A stretch of DNA of 57,653 nt from an uncultured Verrucomicrobiales bacterium (GTDB lineage Bacteria; Verrucomicrobiota; Verrucomicrobiia; Verrucomicrobiales; Akkermansiaceae): positions 1-57,653 of the forward strand of contig CASICJ010000037.1 of assembly GCA_949373085.1 (NCBI GenBank), in the 5' to 3' direction. This document shows, piece by piece, positions 1 to 10,399 of the stretch. The translations under genes and the position numbers were made by a program. The notes beneath the pieces are model-generated. The model worked only from the letters and a program-made list of their open reading frames with translations, made no database searches and was not told the DNA's origin. How positions within the stretch are numbered: the first letter of the stretch is position 1; every line of letters starts with the position of its first letter.

Positions 1-3000
1 CGCTATTCGTTCGATACTGATGCGACTGACTCGGTCGGTGGCAACACCGGCATTCTCGAAGGCGGAGCGACCATTTCCTCTGGACAACTAAGTCTCACAG
101 GTCTGGGGTCATCTATCGATGCTAACCGTATGACCTTCACCAATCCCGTCGATATCGGCGGAAACTTCGGGGCTACTGGCGTGACCATCGAAACATGGTA
201 TACCGATACAGGCACCGGCACCTGGGGCAAGCTCTTCCAATTTGGTAACAACGCCGCTGGACAAGAACTCGCTTTCACACATACCCGAGCGAATGGACAA
301 CAAACCGGAGTCGACCGTGATGGTGCCCAGCTCATAGGAGAGCAGGTCAATCAAAACGAAGAGCACCACCTCGTAATCACCGTCTCACCTGACGGCAATC
401 TCAACACCTGGATAGACGGCGTCCAAAAACTCAGCGACCTCGACACCAACGACCTCGCCAACGTTAACACTGAGTTTGAAGCCATCGGCGCCACTAACTG
501 GGGTGACCCAGGAATGACCGGATCCGTCAACGAATTCCGTATCTATGAAGGCGAACTCACCCCTATCGAAGTCGCCGCTAGTTCCGAAGCCGGACCCAAT
601 AACCCTCTGGGACAAGGGTTTTCAATCAATTCTTTCGCTACCTCCCACGAACAAAGACAAGAGGGAGAATCAGCCTTCCTTTCTTGGGATATTGCAACCT
701 CAAATCTTACGGGATCACTTGCACTAGAGATTCGAAATTCCGCTAACGCAATTGTCCATACTTCTTCCAACCCCGCCGGAGATATTCCGATCACTGTTGG
801 AGATAGTGGAGGAATTATTTCCACTCAATCCTACACTCTAAAAGCGTGGGATACTAACTCTCCAGAAATGATCCAGTCGCGAACTTTAGAAATTAAAGTT
901 CATCCGGGTATTCCCACCGCCAACGAGCAATCCCTTCAGACAATTGCAAGCACCTCGCTCTCGATTACTCTTAGCGGCGTCGATTCTAACCTCCACCCAA
1001 AACCCGAGCTCAGCTTCATCGTAATCAGTCAGACCACTAACGGGAATCTGAGCGGCACCCCGCCAAATCTCACTTACACTCCTTTCCCGAATTTTACAGG
1101 TCTCGATTCTTTCACCTATAAATCAAGCGATAGCAAATACGAATCTCCACCCGCTAAAGTTACGATCACGGTCGATCAAGCCCCCAGCCCACCGAATGCG
1201 ATTTCATTAAGCTCACTCGACTTCTCGGCGGATCTTCCAATAGGCAACTATCTCGCTGCTCTCTCGACGATCGATCCTAACCTCAACGACTCTCACACCT
1301 ATTCACTAACCCCAGGCAAAGGAGATACACATAATAATCTCTTCACCATTGTAGGGAATCAACTCCGCACCGCTGCCGATTTCTCAGGAGAAGCCGATAA
1401 GATATTTAGCATTCGCCTCCGCGCTACTGACCAAATGGGTCTCTCTTTTGAAAAAAATTTCACTCTTCGTGCCATTAAAATCGCACAGACCATCGTAATT
1501 AACGAAATCTATGCCAATCCACCAGATAACCATATTGCCCAAGAATTCATTGAACTCCACAATCCTTCTTCTTCTTCTGTCGACCTTTCTAGTTGGCGAC
1601 TCAGCAGCGCTGTCAATTTCACTTTCCCTGCGAACACCACGATCGACGCCGGCGGCTACCTTGTGATTGCAGAAGACCCCGCCGTCCTCCAATCCACTCT
1701 TGGCGTCACCGCCCTCGGCCCCTTCTCTGGCAATCTCGATTCTTCCAGCGAGACCATCCGCCTTCGCGATGTCTCCGACACCATAATCGATGAAGTCGAT
1801 TACAAAGTGGGCTTCCCTTGGCCAGTCGCGTCAGATGGCAGCGGAGCCTCCATCGAACTAATCAATCCTTTCCTCAACAATTCCCTCGGCAGCTCCTGGC
1901 GAGCCTCCATCCCCCAAAACGCTATGCCCGAAGCGAGCCTCCTCGACTTCTCCTCCACCGGCTGGACCTGGCGACCCGGGGAAACCGAGGCCTCGATCCC
2001 CACCTCCGCCTGGCGCACTCCCGCATTTACTGAAGACACCTCCTGGAACACCAACACTCAACTTCCCATCGGTTACGGGGTAGTCAACGGCGTCACCTTG
2101 AACACCGTCGTCCCAAATATGCGATCCAACTTCAACTCCATTTTCTTACGCAATACTTTCACAATCGCCCCAGGCGAAATCCCCTCCCAACTCCTTCTTA
2201 ATTACACTGCTGACGATGGCTTTATCATCTGGATCAATGGCACCGAAGTCGACCGCTTCCGCTTTGACGAGAACGAAACTCCCACCATCGATGATACCGC
2301 AACCGGCACCGGTAGCGAAGGAGCTTTCGACCAAAAACTGATCCCCAATGCCGGCTCCTTTCTCGTCGAAGGCAATAACACGATCGCCATCCATCTATTC
2401 AATGCCACTGCCAGCAGCAGCGATCTCGGCTTCGATTTGCAAATCATCCGCCCCTCCGCAGAAGACGCCCTCGCCCAGCCCACCCCCGGCGCTCCTAATG
2501 TCAGTTCCGCTTCCAACGCTGCCCCTAATATCCGTAAGGTCAATCATACTCCAGTAGAACCTACTTCGTCCGATCCCGTCGTTATCTCAGCTCAAATAAC
2601 CGACCCTGATGGCGTTGCCTTCGGTCTCTCTCGAGTACCAGCTTGTCGCTCCTGGAGACTACGTTCCATCCCAGCTCCCCCTTCCGATTATCGGCAATAA
2701 TATCAACACTTCCCAACCCAGGTTAGAAAACCCTGCTTACGAAAAAAACTGGACTACAGTGCCGATGCTCGATGACGGTTCTAACGGCGATACTATCGCG
2801 GGCGACGATTTCTTCTCCGCCATCATCCCGGCCTTCGGCCATCGCCACCTCGTCCGCTACCGGATCACCGTAACAGACACAGCTAACAATACCGCCCGTG
2901 TTCCTTATCAAGACGATCCCTCGCGTAACTTCGCCTACTTTGTTTACAATGGAGTCCCTGCCTACCAGGGCATCGATGCCAACACCATGGCCAATACCAT

Positions 3001-5537
3001 CCCCGTCTACCACCTCATCATTCGAAAAGAAGACTACACGGAAGCCGTCGCCTACAACAGCAGCAACCAAATCAATCAAGGAACCTCGGCCCGCTTCCTC
3101 TACAATTGGAATGCCACCATGGTCTACGATGGAAAGGTTTACGATAATATCCGCTTCCGCCTTCGGGGCGCCAACGGCCGCTACCAGGGCCGTGGAAAGC
3201 GCTCCATGCGCGTTCGCTTCAACGATGGGAAAGTTCCTTGAGGCCCGCGATCAAAACGGAAAAAAATTTAAAAATCCCTGGCGGACTCTCACTCTGGGAA
3301 AAGCAAACAGCAATCGCCAAACCATGACCTTCGGCCTCAACGAAGCGGTCAACTACCACCTCTTCTCAAAAATGGGTGTTCCCGCCGCAACACCACTCTT
3401 CGTGCAGTGGCGTGTCATTGATGATGAGGCCGAATCCCCCGACCAATGGCGCGGTGACTACAACGGAACTTACTTTGTCACGGAAACTTACGATGTCCGT
3501 TTCCTCGAACAACACGACCTCGAAAAAGGAAATCTTTACAAGCTCATCAATCAAACCAGTGACTGGCAACAACAGCAACGATACCAAGGCAAGTTTGCAC
3601 CCTTCAATGGTAGCGACCACAACACCATCGAAAGAAACCTCGATGGCAATGATTCCCCCGCATACATCGACGCCCACGTTAACCTAGAGAAGTATTATGC
3701 CTATCATGCCATGGTCGAAGCTCTCCGCCACTACGATTACTGGCCCTCAGCCAACAAGAACATGGTCTACTACTTCGAGCCCAACTATCTTCCCGCCAAT
3801 AATAATAGAGGTAAACTTTGGATCCTCCCCTGGGACACTGATTCCACCTGGGGACCTACCTACAACAGCGGGCATGATGTCGCTTACAATGCGCTTTTTA
3901 ATGCCAGCGGAGGAGGAAGCGACAACTCCTCCAATCCTACCCTCTGGCCTGCCTACTACAACACTGTCCGTGAAATGCGTGACCTCCTCTGGCAGGAAGA
4001 TCAAATTAACCAAGTGATCGATGACTTCGCCTCCATTATCGCTCCTCTTGTCCCCGCCGACTTCAACCGATGGAAGGGAGCGCCCTCAGATGCCGGGAAC
4101 TATAACCACCTCTCAGGCCCCGGTATCAATTCCCTCAACAGCTATGTTCAAGATATGAAAAACTTTGCCTTCTCCGGCGGTTCGTGGCCCGGCGGGAATG
4201 GCTCTGCCATGCCCCAGGCCAACGACAACGGGGCAAGTGGACGCCAGGGTCGCGACGCTTGGCTCGACATTCATCAGGGCGAAAATGGCGAAGCCTCCCG
4301 AATCCCTGCGACTCCAGTCCTAAGCTACAACGGCGCTCCCGGATTCCCCACCAACGCCATCTCTTTCCATACCACCTCATTCTCCGACCCCCAGGGTAAT
4401 GGAACGTTCGGCGCTCTTGAATGGCGCCTCGCCCGCATCGATCAACCCGGCGATCTTGAAATCGACGCTTCCTGGGAATCCGGCGAACTCACTAAATTCT
4501 CCAACGTCATCAACCTCCCCACCACAGCTATCAAATCGGGTTCCACTTACAGGGCTCGTGTCCGACACCAAGACAATACTGGACGCTGGAGCCATTGGTC
4601 TGCTCCAGTGACATTCACAACCACCCTTCCCAACATCACTCCTTACATTGATGGCCTTGTCATCACCGAGGTCATGTATCATCCCGCTGATCCAAGCCCA
4701 GTCGAAGTTGCTGCCGGATTCGATGACGACAATCTCTTTGAATATCTCGAGCTCAAGAATATCGGCTTGACTACTCTCGATCTCAACGACCTCCGTTTCA
4801 CTAAAGGAGTTGACTTTGACTTCCTCAACGCTAGCCAAACCAAGCTTGCTCCTGACGAAATCATCCTCGTCGTGCGCAGCATTCCTGCTTTCGAATTCCG
4901 CTACGGCGAAGGGCTTCCAATAATCGGAGAATGGAACTCTAATAATAAGCTCAGCAATAGCGGGGAGCGGTTAAAGCTTTCTTTTGGTGCCGGCGATGCA
5001 ATTCGTGATTTTGTCTACTCCGATTCTACCCCATGGCCAACCAGCTCCGATGGTTCGGGTCCATCGCTTACCCTCCTTGCTCCCACGATCGGTTCCGACC
5101 ACGCTCTTGCCGCCAATTGGCGTAGCAGCTTCGCCAGCACGGGAACTCCCGGGGTTGACGAATCAGACACCCCCTTTGAAGACTGGCTTGGTAATCAAGG
5201 AGAAACCAATGCTCTCAATTCTTTTGAAAAATCTGATCTCACCAACTTCCTAGCGTATGCTTTTGGTGCCGACCTTACCACGGAAAATCCTCGGCCGGCC
5301 CTGTCGATTATTGATCAACGTGCCACTCTCACCTTTCGTGTCCGCAATGGCAATAACCCTCTTCGATACCTTGTCGAGGTATCCTCCAACCTGGAAAACT
5401 GGCAAAGCGGCCCCAGCCACACAACCCAAATTGATCAGCCTATCGATAATGGTGATGGAACATCCACTCTTTCATTTCAAGCTGTCAATTCTCTCACCAC
5501 CAAACAATTTCTTCGGCTCCGCATCACCCTGCGGTAA
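1..5537 (+). pseudogene. CotH-kinase / lamin-tail giant surface protein, partial at 5' edge and split by two frameshifts
   Basis: One exported multidomain gene read in three successive frames. The reading frame is open from base 1, so the true start lies outside the window. Order along the DNA: LamG/concanavalin-like domain (about 1-570), Ig- and cadherin-like modules (620-1480), lamin-tail domain (1490-1900, core VINEIYANPP), beta-sandwich (1930-2460), CotH-type kinase fold (about 2990-4180, with WILPWDTDSTWG as the acidic metal-site region), Fn3-like segment (4310-4625), second lamin-tail domain (4650-5160) and a C-terminal module containing YLVEVSSNLENW. An extra T near 2620-2621 moves frame 1 to frame 2 (DPDGVA continues as SVSLEYQLVAPG). 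An extra A within 3230-3232 moves frame 2 to frame 3 (RFNDGK continues as FLEARDQNGKKF). Removing both bases restores one continuous protein. The intact paralogue at 35029-40599 supports this reading. Either a young pseudogene or two assembly errors. CotH proteins are known as protein kinases in spore formers; the role here is unknown. Confidence 0.85.
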
Positions 5538-5610
5538 ACAAAGGCTGTTTCGCTCCACAACGCAGCAAGCCAATTCTCCGAAAATGGGCATTCTAGCGAA
5601 CGAAGAAGAA

Positions 5611-7191
5611 TTATTGTAAAAGCTTCACCCGGTAAAATTGGCGCTGTTTTTCAGCATTTAGAAAATCACTGATGCCCATCTCTCCACCGGTTCCCTTAAT
5701 GGGCTCACCGGAGTCCTCCCACTTTTGCAAGTCTACCGATCGCTGCATCTGATAACTAAAACCTTCAAAGGACTCAAATCGCAATTCACCACGCGAAAGA
5801 AACATCTTGGGCTGAAGCGCCCCGACCAACAATCCGTTGAGACGAATATTCCCCGGTTCTCGCTTCGCTTCTGTATAGGTGTTTTGAACTCCAAGGTCGA
5901 TCCGAATACTTCCTCCCGCCGGAATGCTCCGTAGCCCCGTCACCCGATAACTACCGCCACCAAGTTCAGCGAGTTTGGGCCCGCCCCAAACCACTACTGT
6001 CCTCTCATCGTCGGGAAAACTGAAGGTAAGAACCGGAGCTTCAAAGGGTTGGTTTCTGTTGTTTTTAAGAGTCACCCAACCATTGAAGCCGCTATCCCAA
6101 TCATCTCGTAGTTCCCACTCCGTGCTCCCGCGCCCTTTGCTGTCATCATCTTCGATCGTCATACTGGCAAGCGGCACCCCAATCGAAAGATCCACTGGGT
6201 TGGTCAATGATATCGAGAACACTTCCCGCTCTTCCATCACCGCATCATCGGTGATCGGAATCGTCAAAATTCCACGGTCCTCTCCCGCCGCAAATTCCAC
6301 TATGCCAACGGCAGAGTTATAATCACTGCCCGCTTCCGCAGTAACATCGGAAGTAGCGTAGCTAACCCTGGCGGTGCTTCCAACAGGGACCTCCTTGGAG
6401 AGACTAAGATTGACCGTCGCGGTGCCATCACCCTCATTGACTGTGGCACTTTCGATCGACACTACCGGATCCGCATCAGGATCGACCGGGTCGTTTGAAA
6501 AAATAATATCAGAGGTAGAAAAGAACACCTCGCCAACCGGATCGATTCGTTGCCAGGCCACGTAGAGAACATGCCTCCCCATTCGTGCAGGTAGTATCAC
6601 AGGGAGAGTATAGTCTTTCCCGCTTTTGGTGTGGGGAACCTGTCCGAGGTATTCCATTTTATCCCAGATCAATGGCGAACGATGATCGTAATCATCTTTG
6701 GTAATCCACACCTTGAAATAAGAAGGATCGTGAATCGCAGTTGCAAACCAGTCGATTTCGAGCGGTCCCGCCGCCACCGGGGTTGCCGGCCAACGCCACG
6801 CATCACTGGCCAGATCAAGCCCTGAAAAATCCAAGCCCGATTTCCCAATATTCCCACCGCTGGCAAGTTGGCCGTCTGGAATCACCGCAGCATAAGAATC
6901 ATTGAATACCGCGGCGGCGTAATTGGGCACGTTTTGAGAGATTTGGTTCCAAGTGTAATATTGATTACTTCCCGCCACCGCAAGGGCCGCCACTGTTGAA
7001 GGACTCCTCGCCGATTCTGGTCCCTCCTGTAAGATGCGATACACTCGGCTAGCCGGACTAATCACCGTGCCATGACCATATGAAATCTTTGGCCACAGCA
7101 TAAGAATAGCCCCCAGGACGATGAAGCTTCTTTTAGATACAATCGACAAAAAGCATTTAATTGACGAGTCCATTAGCCCTAAGCGTATCAT
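5611..7191 (-). CDS. AA10-family lytic polysaccharide monooxygenase with Calx-beta and CBM2-like domains
   Basis: Predicted secreted copper enzyme that oxidatively cleaves chitin or cellulose. The signal peptide ends at SYG, leaving His40 as the first mature residue (HGTVISPASRVY), as the LPMO histidine brace requires. The second brace histidine is probably His154 in TAIHDPSYF, and the FFSTSDIIF segment supplies the usual axial aromatic. Domains: AA10 core about 40-232, Calx-beta about 242-350 (VNEGDGTATVNLSLS), CBM2-like binding module about 358-445 (WDSGFNGWVTLKNN) and a C-terminal module about 455-526 resembling the end of other secreted proteins here. ATG codons at 7191 and 7173 are both possible starts; the second has AGGG three bases upstream, the first has AGG directly abutting it. 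It is divergent from the PSD1 gene at 7316 across 124 bp. Substrate preference cannot be read from sequence alone. Confidence 0.85.
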   Translation of the reverse strand: MIRLGLMDSSIKCFLSIVSKRSFIVLGAILMLWPKISYGHGTVISPASRVYRILQEGPESARSPSTVAALAVAGSNQYYTWNQISQNVPNYAAAVFNDSYAAVIPDGQLASGGNIGKSGLDFSGLDLASDAWRWPATPVAAGPLEIDWFATAIHDPSYFKVWITKDDYDHRSPLIWDKMEYLGQVPHTKSGKDYTLPVILPARMGRHVLYVAWQRIDPVGEVFFSTSDIIFSNDPVDPDADPVVSIESATVNEGDGTATVNLSLSKEVPVGSTARVSYATSDVTAEAGSDYNSAVGIVEFAAGEDRGILTIPITDDAVMEEREVFSISLTNPVDLSIGVPLASMTIEDDDSKGRGSTEWELRDDWDSGFNGWVTLKNNRNQPFEAPVLTFSFPDDERTVVVWGGPKLAELGGGSYRVTGLRSIPAGGSIRIDLGVQNTYTEAKREPGNIRLNGLLVGALQPKMFLSRGELRFESFEGFSYQMQRSVDLQKWEDSGEPIKGTGGEMGISDFLNAEKQRQFYRVKLLQ

Positions 7192-7315
7192 CCTTCCGAC
7201 CCAAAAACAAGATTCATTCTCTTTGCGACAAATAAGTTCAAATTCGTAAGCTCAGAAGAGAACTTGAAATTCTTTCTGTCCGCCTACCCAAGACTTATGA
7301 GAGGATCACTGAGGT

Positions 7316-10300
7316 ATGCCGAAACTGTTCAACAGCCTCGCCTTCATTCTTCTCATCGTCTCCTCTCACGCAGATACGATTCCGCCCAACCATGCGACGC
7401 GGATGAAGGCCGGGACGGATCTTTTCCAAAAAGCCATCCGTCCCGCTCTCATTGAAAATTGCCTGAAATGCCACGGGGACGAAAAGATCCGCTCTGGACT
7501 CGATATTTCAACTCGCGAACTTCTTCTTGAAGGAGGAGAGACTGAGGCCGCCATCAATCTCGAGAGACCCGAGAAAAGCTATCTTCTCAGCCTCATTCGC
7601 CACGAAGAGGAACCCGAAATGCCTCCCAAAAAAGCTAAACTCCCCGATTCCCTTATTGCCGACTTCCAAAAATGGATCGCTCTTGGAGCTCCCTACGACA
7701 AACCCTTACTGGAGAAAAAAGGCACCAAATCCACAGCGATGCAGGTCACCCCAAGTGATCGTGAGTTTTGGTCATTCAAATCCCTCGCAGACCCAAAACC
7801 ACCCGTCATTAACCACTCCCGAATCGAAAACGATCTCGACCACTTTACCTTCGCCAAACTAGCTGAGAAAAATCTTACTCCAAACCCGCAGGCCTCAGAT
7901 TCAGTCAGAATTCGCCGCGCTTACTTATCCGTCATAGGACTCCCACCTAGTCCACAACAACTGAAGGACGCCCTTTCAAAACCACATGCCGAACTTATCG
8001 ACGAGCTTCTTGCTAGCCCTCATTACGGTGAGCGTTGGGCGCGCCACTGGCTCGATGCTGCCCGCTTTGCCGAAAGCCATGGCTTTGAGCAAGATTACGA
8101 TCGTAAGTTTGCCTACCACTACCGCGACTTCGTCATCAAAGCCCTCAACTCTAATATGCCTTGGGATCAATTCATCCGCTGGCAACTGGCAGGCGACGAA
8201 ATTGCACCATCCAATCCTCTCGCTATGATGGCCACTGGATTTATGGGTGCCGGAGTCTTTCCGACCCAGCTCACCGAAAAGGAGTTCGAAAGCGCCCGCT
8301 ACGACGAACTCGACGACATGGCTGCCACCACCGGCACCGCCATGCTTGGCCTCACAATTGGTTGCGCAAGATGTCACGACCACAAATTTGATCCTATTCC
8401 AGTCAAAGATTACTACCAACTTCTCTCAGTTTTCACCACTACCATCCGGAGCGAGGTCGACGTCCAAATTGATTCGGAAGTTTATCGTATTTCACTTGAA
8501 AAATGGCAGAACCTCTACCAGTCAGACAAAAAATCTCTCGCCGCCTACGAGGACCACCCCGATACGACCAAAGCCTTCCGCCACTGGCTTGAAAGTAGAA
8601 ATGCAACGAATCTTTCCACTAGCGAATGGGATACCTTAGCCTTCCTCAAAACTACCTCAGATCAAGCAGCTACTACCCTGACTCGACAACCTGACGGGAC
8701 CATTCTGGCTACTGGTAAAGCACCAGCCAAAGAAACCTACAACCTGACCACAAGGGCTTACGCCCAATCCATCCGTTTCATTCGCGTCGAAGCACTCACC
8801 CATTCCTCTATGAACCGCCAAGGTCCCGGACGTGCCAGTAATGGCAATTTCTCTCTGACTGATCTCAAGATTTTTGTCAGTTCACCAGGAAAGAAAAAGA
8901 AAGCGATTCAATTCACCTCAGCTCAAGCCACTCATGAGCAGAACAAGAGTAATTTATCAGTCGCTTCCTCCTTCGATTCAGATACCAGCAGCACCGGATG
9001 GGCCGTCGATTCCGGCGGAATCAGTAAAGACCAAGCCGCCGTCTTTGAACTCTCCGAACCTCTTATGACCGGAGAGCGAACAACGCTTGAGTTTCAACTT
9101 AGATTCCACACCAACACACAACACAGCCTTGGCCGGTTCCGCATCTCGACCAGCGACAAAACATCTCCTCCCGTCAAAGTTGGAGGCGGTAATAACATCC
9201 AGCTTGAGTGGGCTCTCAAGGCTCTTCTAACCGGGCGCCTTACCGAAGAATATCGTAAAACTCTCTTCAATCTCTTCGTCCAAAACGATCCTCGCTGGAA
9301 TAAGCTCAACAAAGCTCTCCAGAAGACATTATCAGCAAAACCCAAGGTAGCTACAACCAAAGTTCAGGTCACCAGCGAGGGTTTCCGCCCCACCAAACAC
9401 CATGCCGACGGCCGGGGTTTTCCTCACTTCTATCCACAGACACACTTTCTTACCCGTGGCGACCCTACTCAGAAGAAGGGAATTGCCAATCCAAACTACC
9501 TTCAAGTCCTCATGAGAAATGGTAAATCTGGAGATCATTGGAAAGAAAAACCACCCCTTAACTGGAACCGCACCAGCTATCGGCGCCGCAGTTTCGCGAA
9601 TTGGATTACCGACTCGGAGAATGGAGCAGGCCACCTTGTCGCCCGTGTCGCTGTCAACAGAATCTGGCACCATCACTTCGGACAAGGAATCGTCGCTACT
9701 CCGAATGACTTCGGACTTCAAGGGGCACTCCCAACCCATCCCGAGCTCCTCGATTTCCTCGCCCAAAAACTCATCGCTAGTGGCTGGAATATCAAGGCAC
9801 TTCATCGCGAGATTCTCCTCAGCGCGACTTGGCTCCAAAGTAGCGACCCCTCTGCAGAAAAGACCGCCATTGATCCCACCAACAAATTCCTCTGGCGCTT
9901 TACCCCACGACGCCTCGAAGCAGAAGTGATCCGTGACTCCATCCTCGCAGCCTCCGGCCAGCTCGACACCACCATGTTTGGCCCGGGAACTCTCGATGAA
10001 AGTCATCGCCGCCGCAGCATCTACTTCATGATCAAAAGAAGCCGCCTCATTCCTATCATGCAGGTCTTTGACCAACCCGAGCCCCTTGTCAGTCAGGGCA
10101 GCCGACCTAGCACCACCATCGCACCCCAGGCTCTTCTCTTCATGAACAATCCACAGGTTGTCAAGTGGGCTCACGGACTTGCCCAAAACTTGGACGCCAG
10201 CCAACCCAACGAAGCTATTCGCCAACTCTACCTTCGAACTCTAACCCGCGAACCGAGTCTCACCGAACTCACCGAAAGTCGCGCCTTCTTTGACTCCCAA

Positions 10301-10399
10301 TCCGCCTCTTACTCCAAGGAAAAAAACGCCGCTCAACTCGCGCTCGCCGATCTCTGTCAGGTCATGCTTAGCCTTAACGAATTCATCTACCTCCCATGA
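7316..10399 (+). CDS. PSD1-type c-haem protein (PSCyt1 / DUF1549 / DUF1553) with inserted sandwich domain
   Basis: Exported 1027-residue protein of the planctomycete-cytochrome family typical of Verrucomicrobiota and Planctomycetota. Signal peptide about 1-19. N-terminal PSCyt1 domain with haem motif CLKCH (C49, C52, H53) and the MPPKK segment. DUF1549 (PSCyt2) ends with the second family motif CARCHDHKFDP (C350, C353, H354). The DUF1553 (PSD1) domain forms the C-terminus (NRIWHHHFGQGIV, RRLEAEVIRDSILAASG). A region of roughly 250 residues between DUF1549 and DUF1553 (about 8690-9330) resembles a discoidin/CBM sandwich and is missing from the shorter paralogue at 29551-31896. The stop overlaps the next start (ATGA at 10396), so it is translationally coupled to the DUF1501 gene. 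Catalytic role not established; probably a periplasmic or surface haem protein in glycan metabolism. Confidence 0.9.
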   Translation: MPKLFNSLAFILLIVSSHADTIPPNHATRMKAGTDLFQKAIRPALIENCLKCHGDEKIRSGLDISTRELLLEGGETEAAINLERPEKSYLLSLIRHEEEPEMPPKKAKLPDSLIADFQKWIALGAPYDKPLLEKKGTKSTAMQVTPSDREFWSFKSLADPKPPVINHSRIENDLDHFTFAKLAEKNLTPNPQASDSVRIRRAYLSVIGLPPSPQQLKDALSKPHAELIDELLASPHYGERWARHWLDAARFAESHGFEQDYDRKFAYHYRDFVIKALNSNMPWDQFIRWQLAGDEIAPSNPLAMMATGFMGAGVFPTQLTEKEFESARYDELDDMAATTGTAMLGLTIGCARCHDHKFDPIPVKDYYQLLSVFTTTIRSEVDVQIDSEVYRISLEKWQNLYQSDKKSLAAYEDHPDTTKAFRHWLESRNATNLSTSEWDTLAFLKTTSDQAATTLTRQPDGTILATGKAPAKETYNLTTRAYAQSIRFIRVEALTHSSMNRQGPGRASNGNFSLTDLKIFVSSPGKKKKAIQFTSAQATHEQNKSNLSVASSFDSDTSSTGWAVDSGGISKDQAAVFELSEPLMTGERTTLEFQLRFHTNTQHSLGRFRISTSDKTSPPVKVGGGNNIQLEWALKALLTGRLTEEYRKTLFNLFVQNDPRWNKLNKALQKTLSAKPKVATTKVQVTSEGFRPTKHHADGRGFPHFYPQTHFLTRGDPTQKKGIANPNYLQVLMRNGKSGDHWKEKPPLNWNRTSYRRRSFANWITDSENGAGHLVARVAVNRIWHHHFGQGIVATPNDFGLQGALPTHPELLDFLAQKLIASGWNIKALHREILLSATWLQSSDPSAEKTAIDPTNKFLWRFTPRRLEAEVIRDSILAASGQLDTTMFGPGTLDESHRRRSIYFMIKRSRLIPIMQVFDQPEPLVSQGSRPSTTIAPQALLFMNNPQVVKWAHGLAQNLDASQPNEAIRQLYLRTLTREPSLTELTESRAFFDSQSASYSKEKNAAQLALADLCQVMLSLNEFIYLP

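Noticed and set aside
9332-10225. Long minus-strand ORF inside the PSD1 gene
   Set aside because: Antisense to a well-supported coding sequence, with low-complexity composition and no recognisable motifs; a shadow of codon bias.
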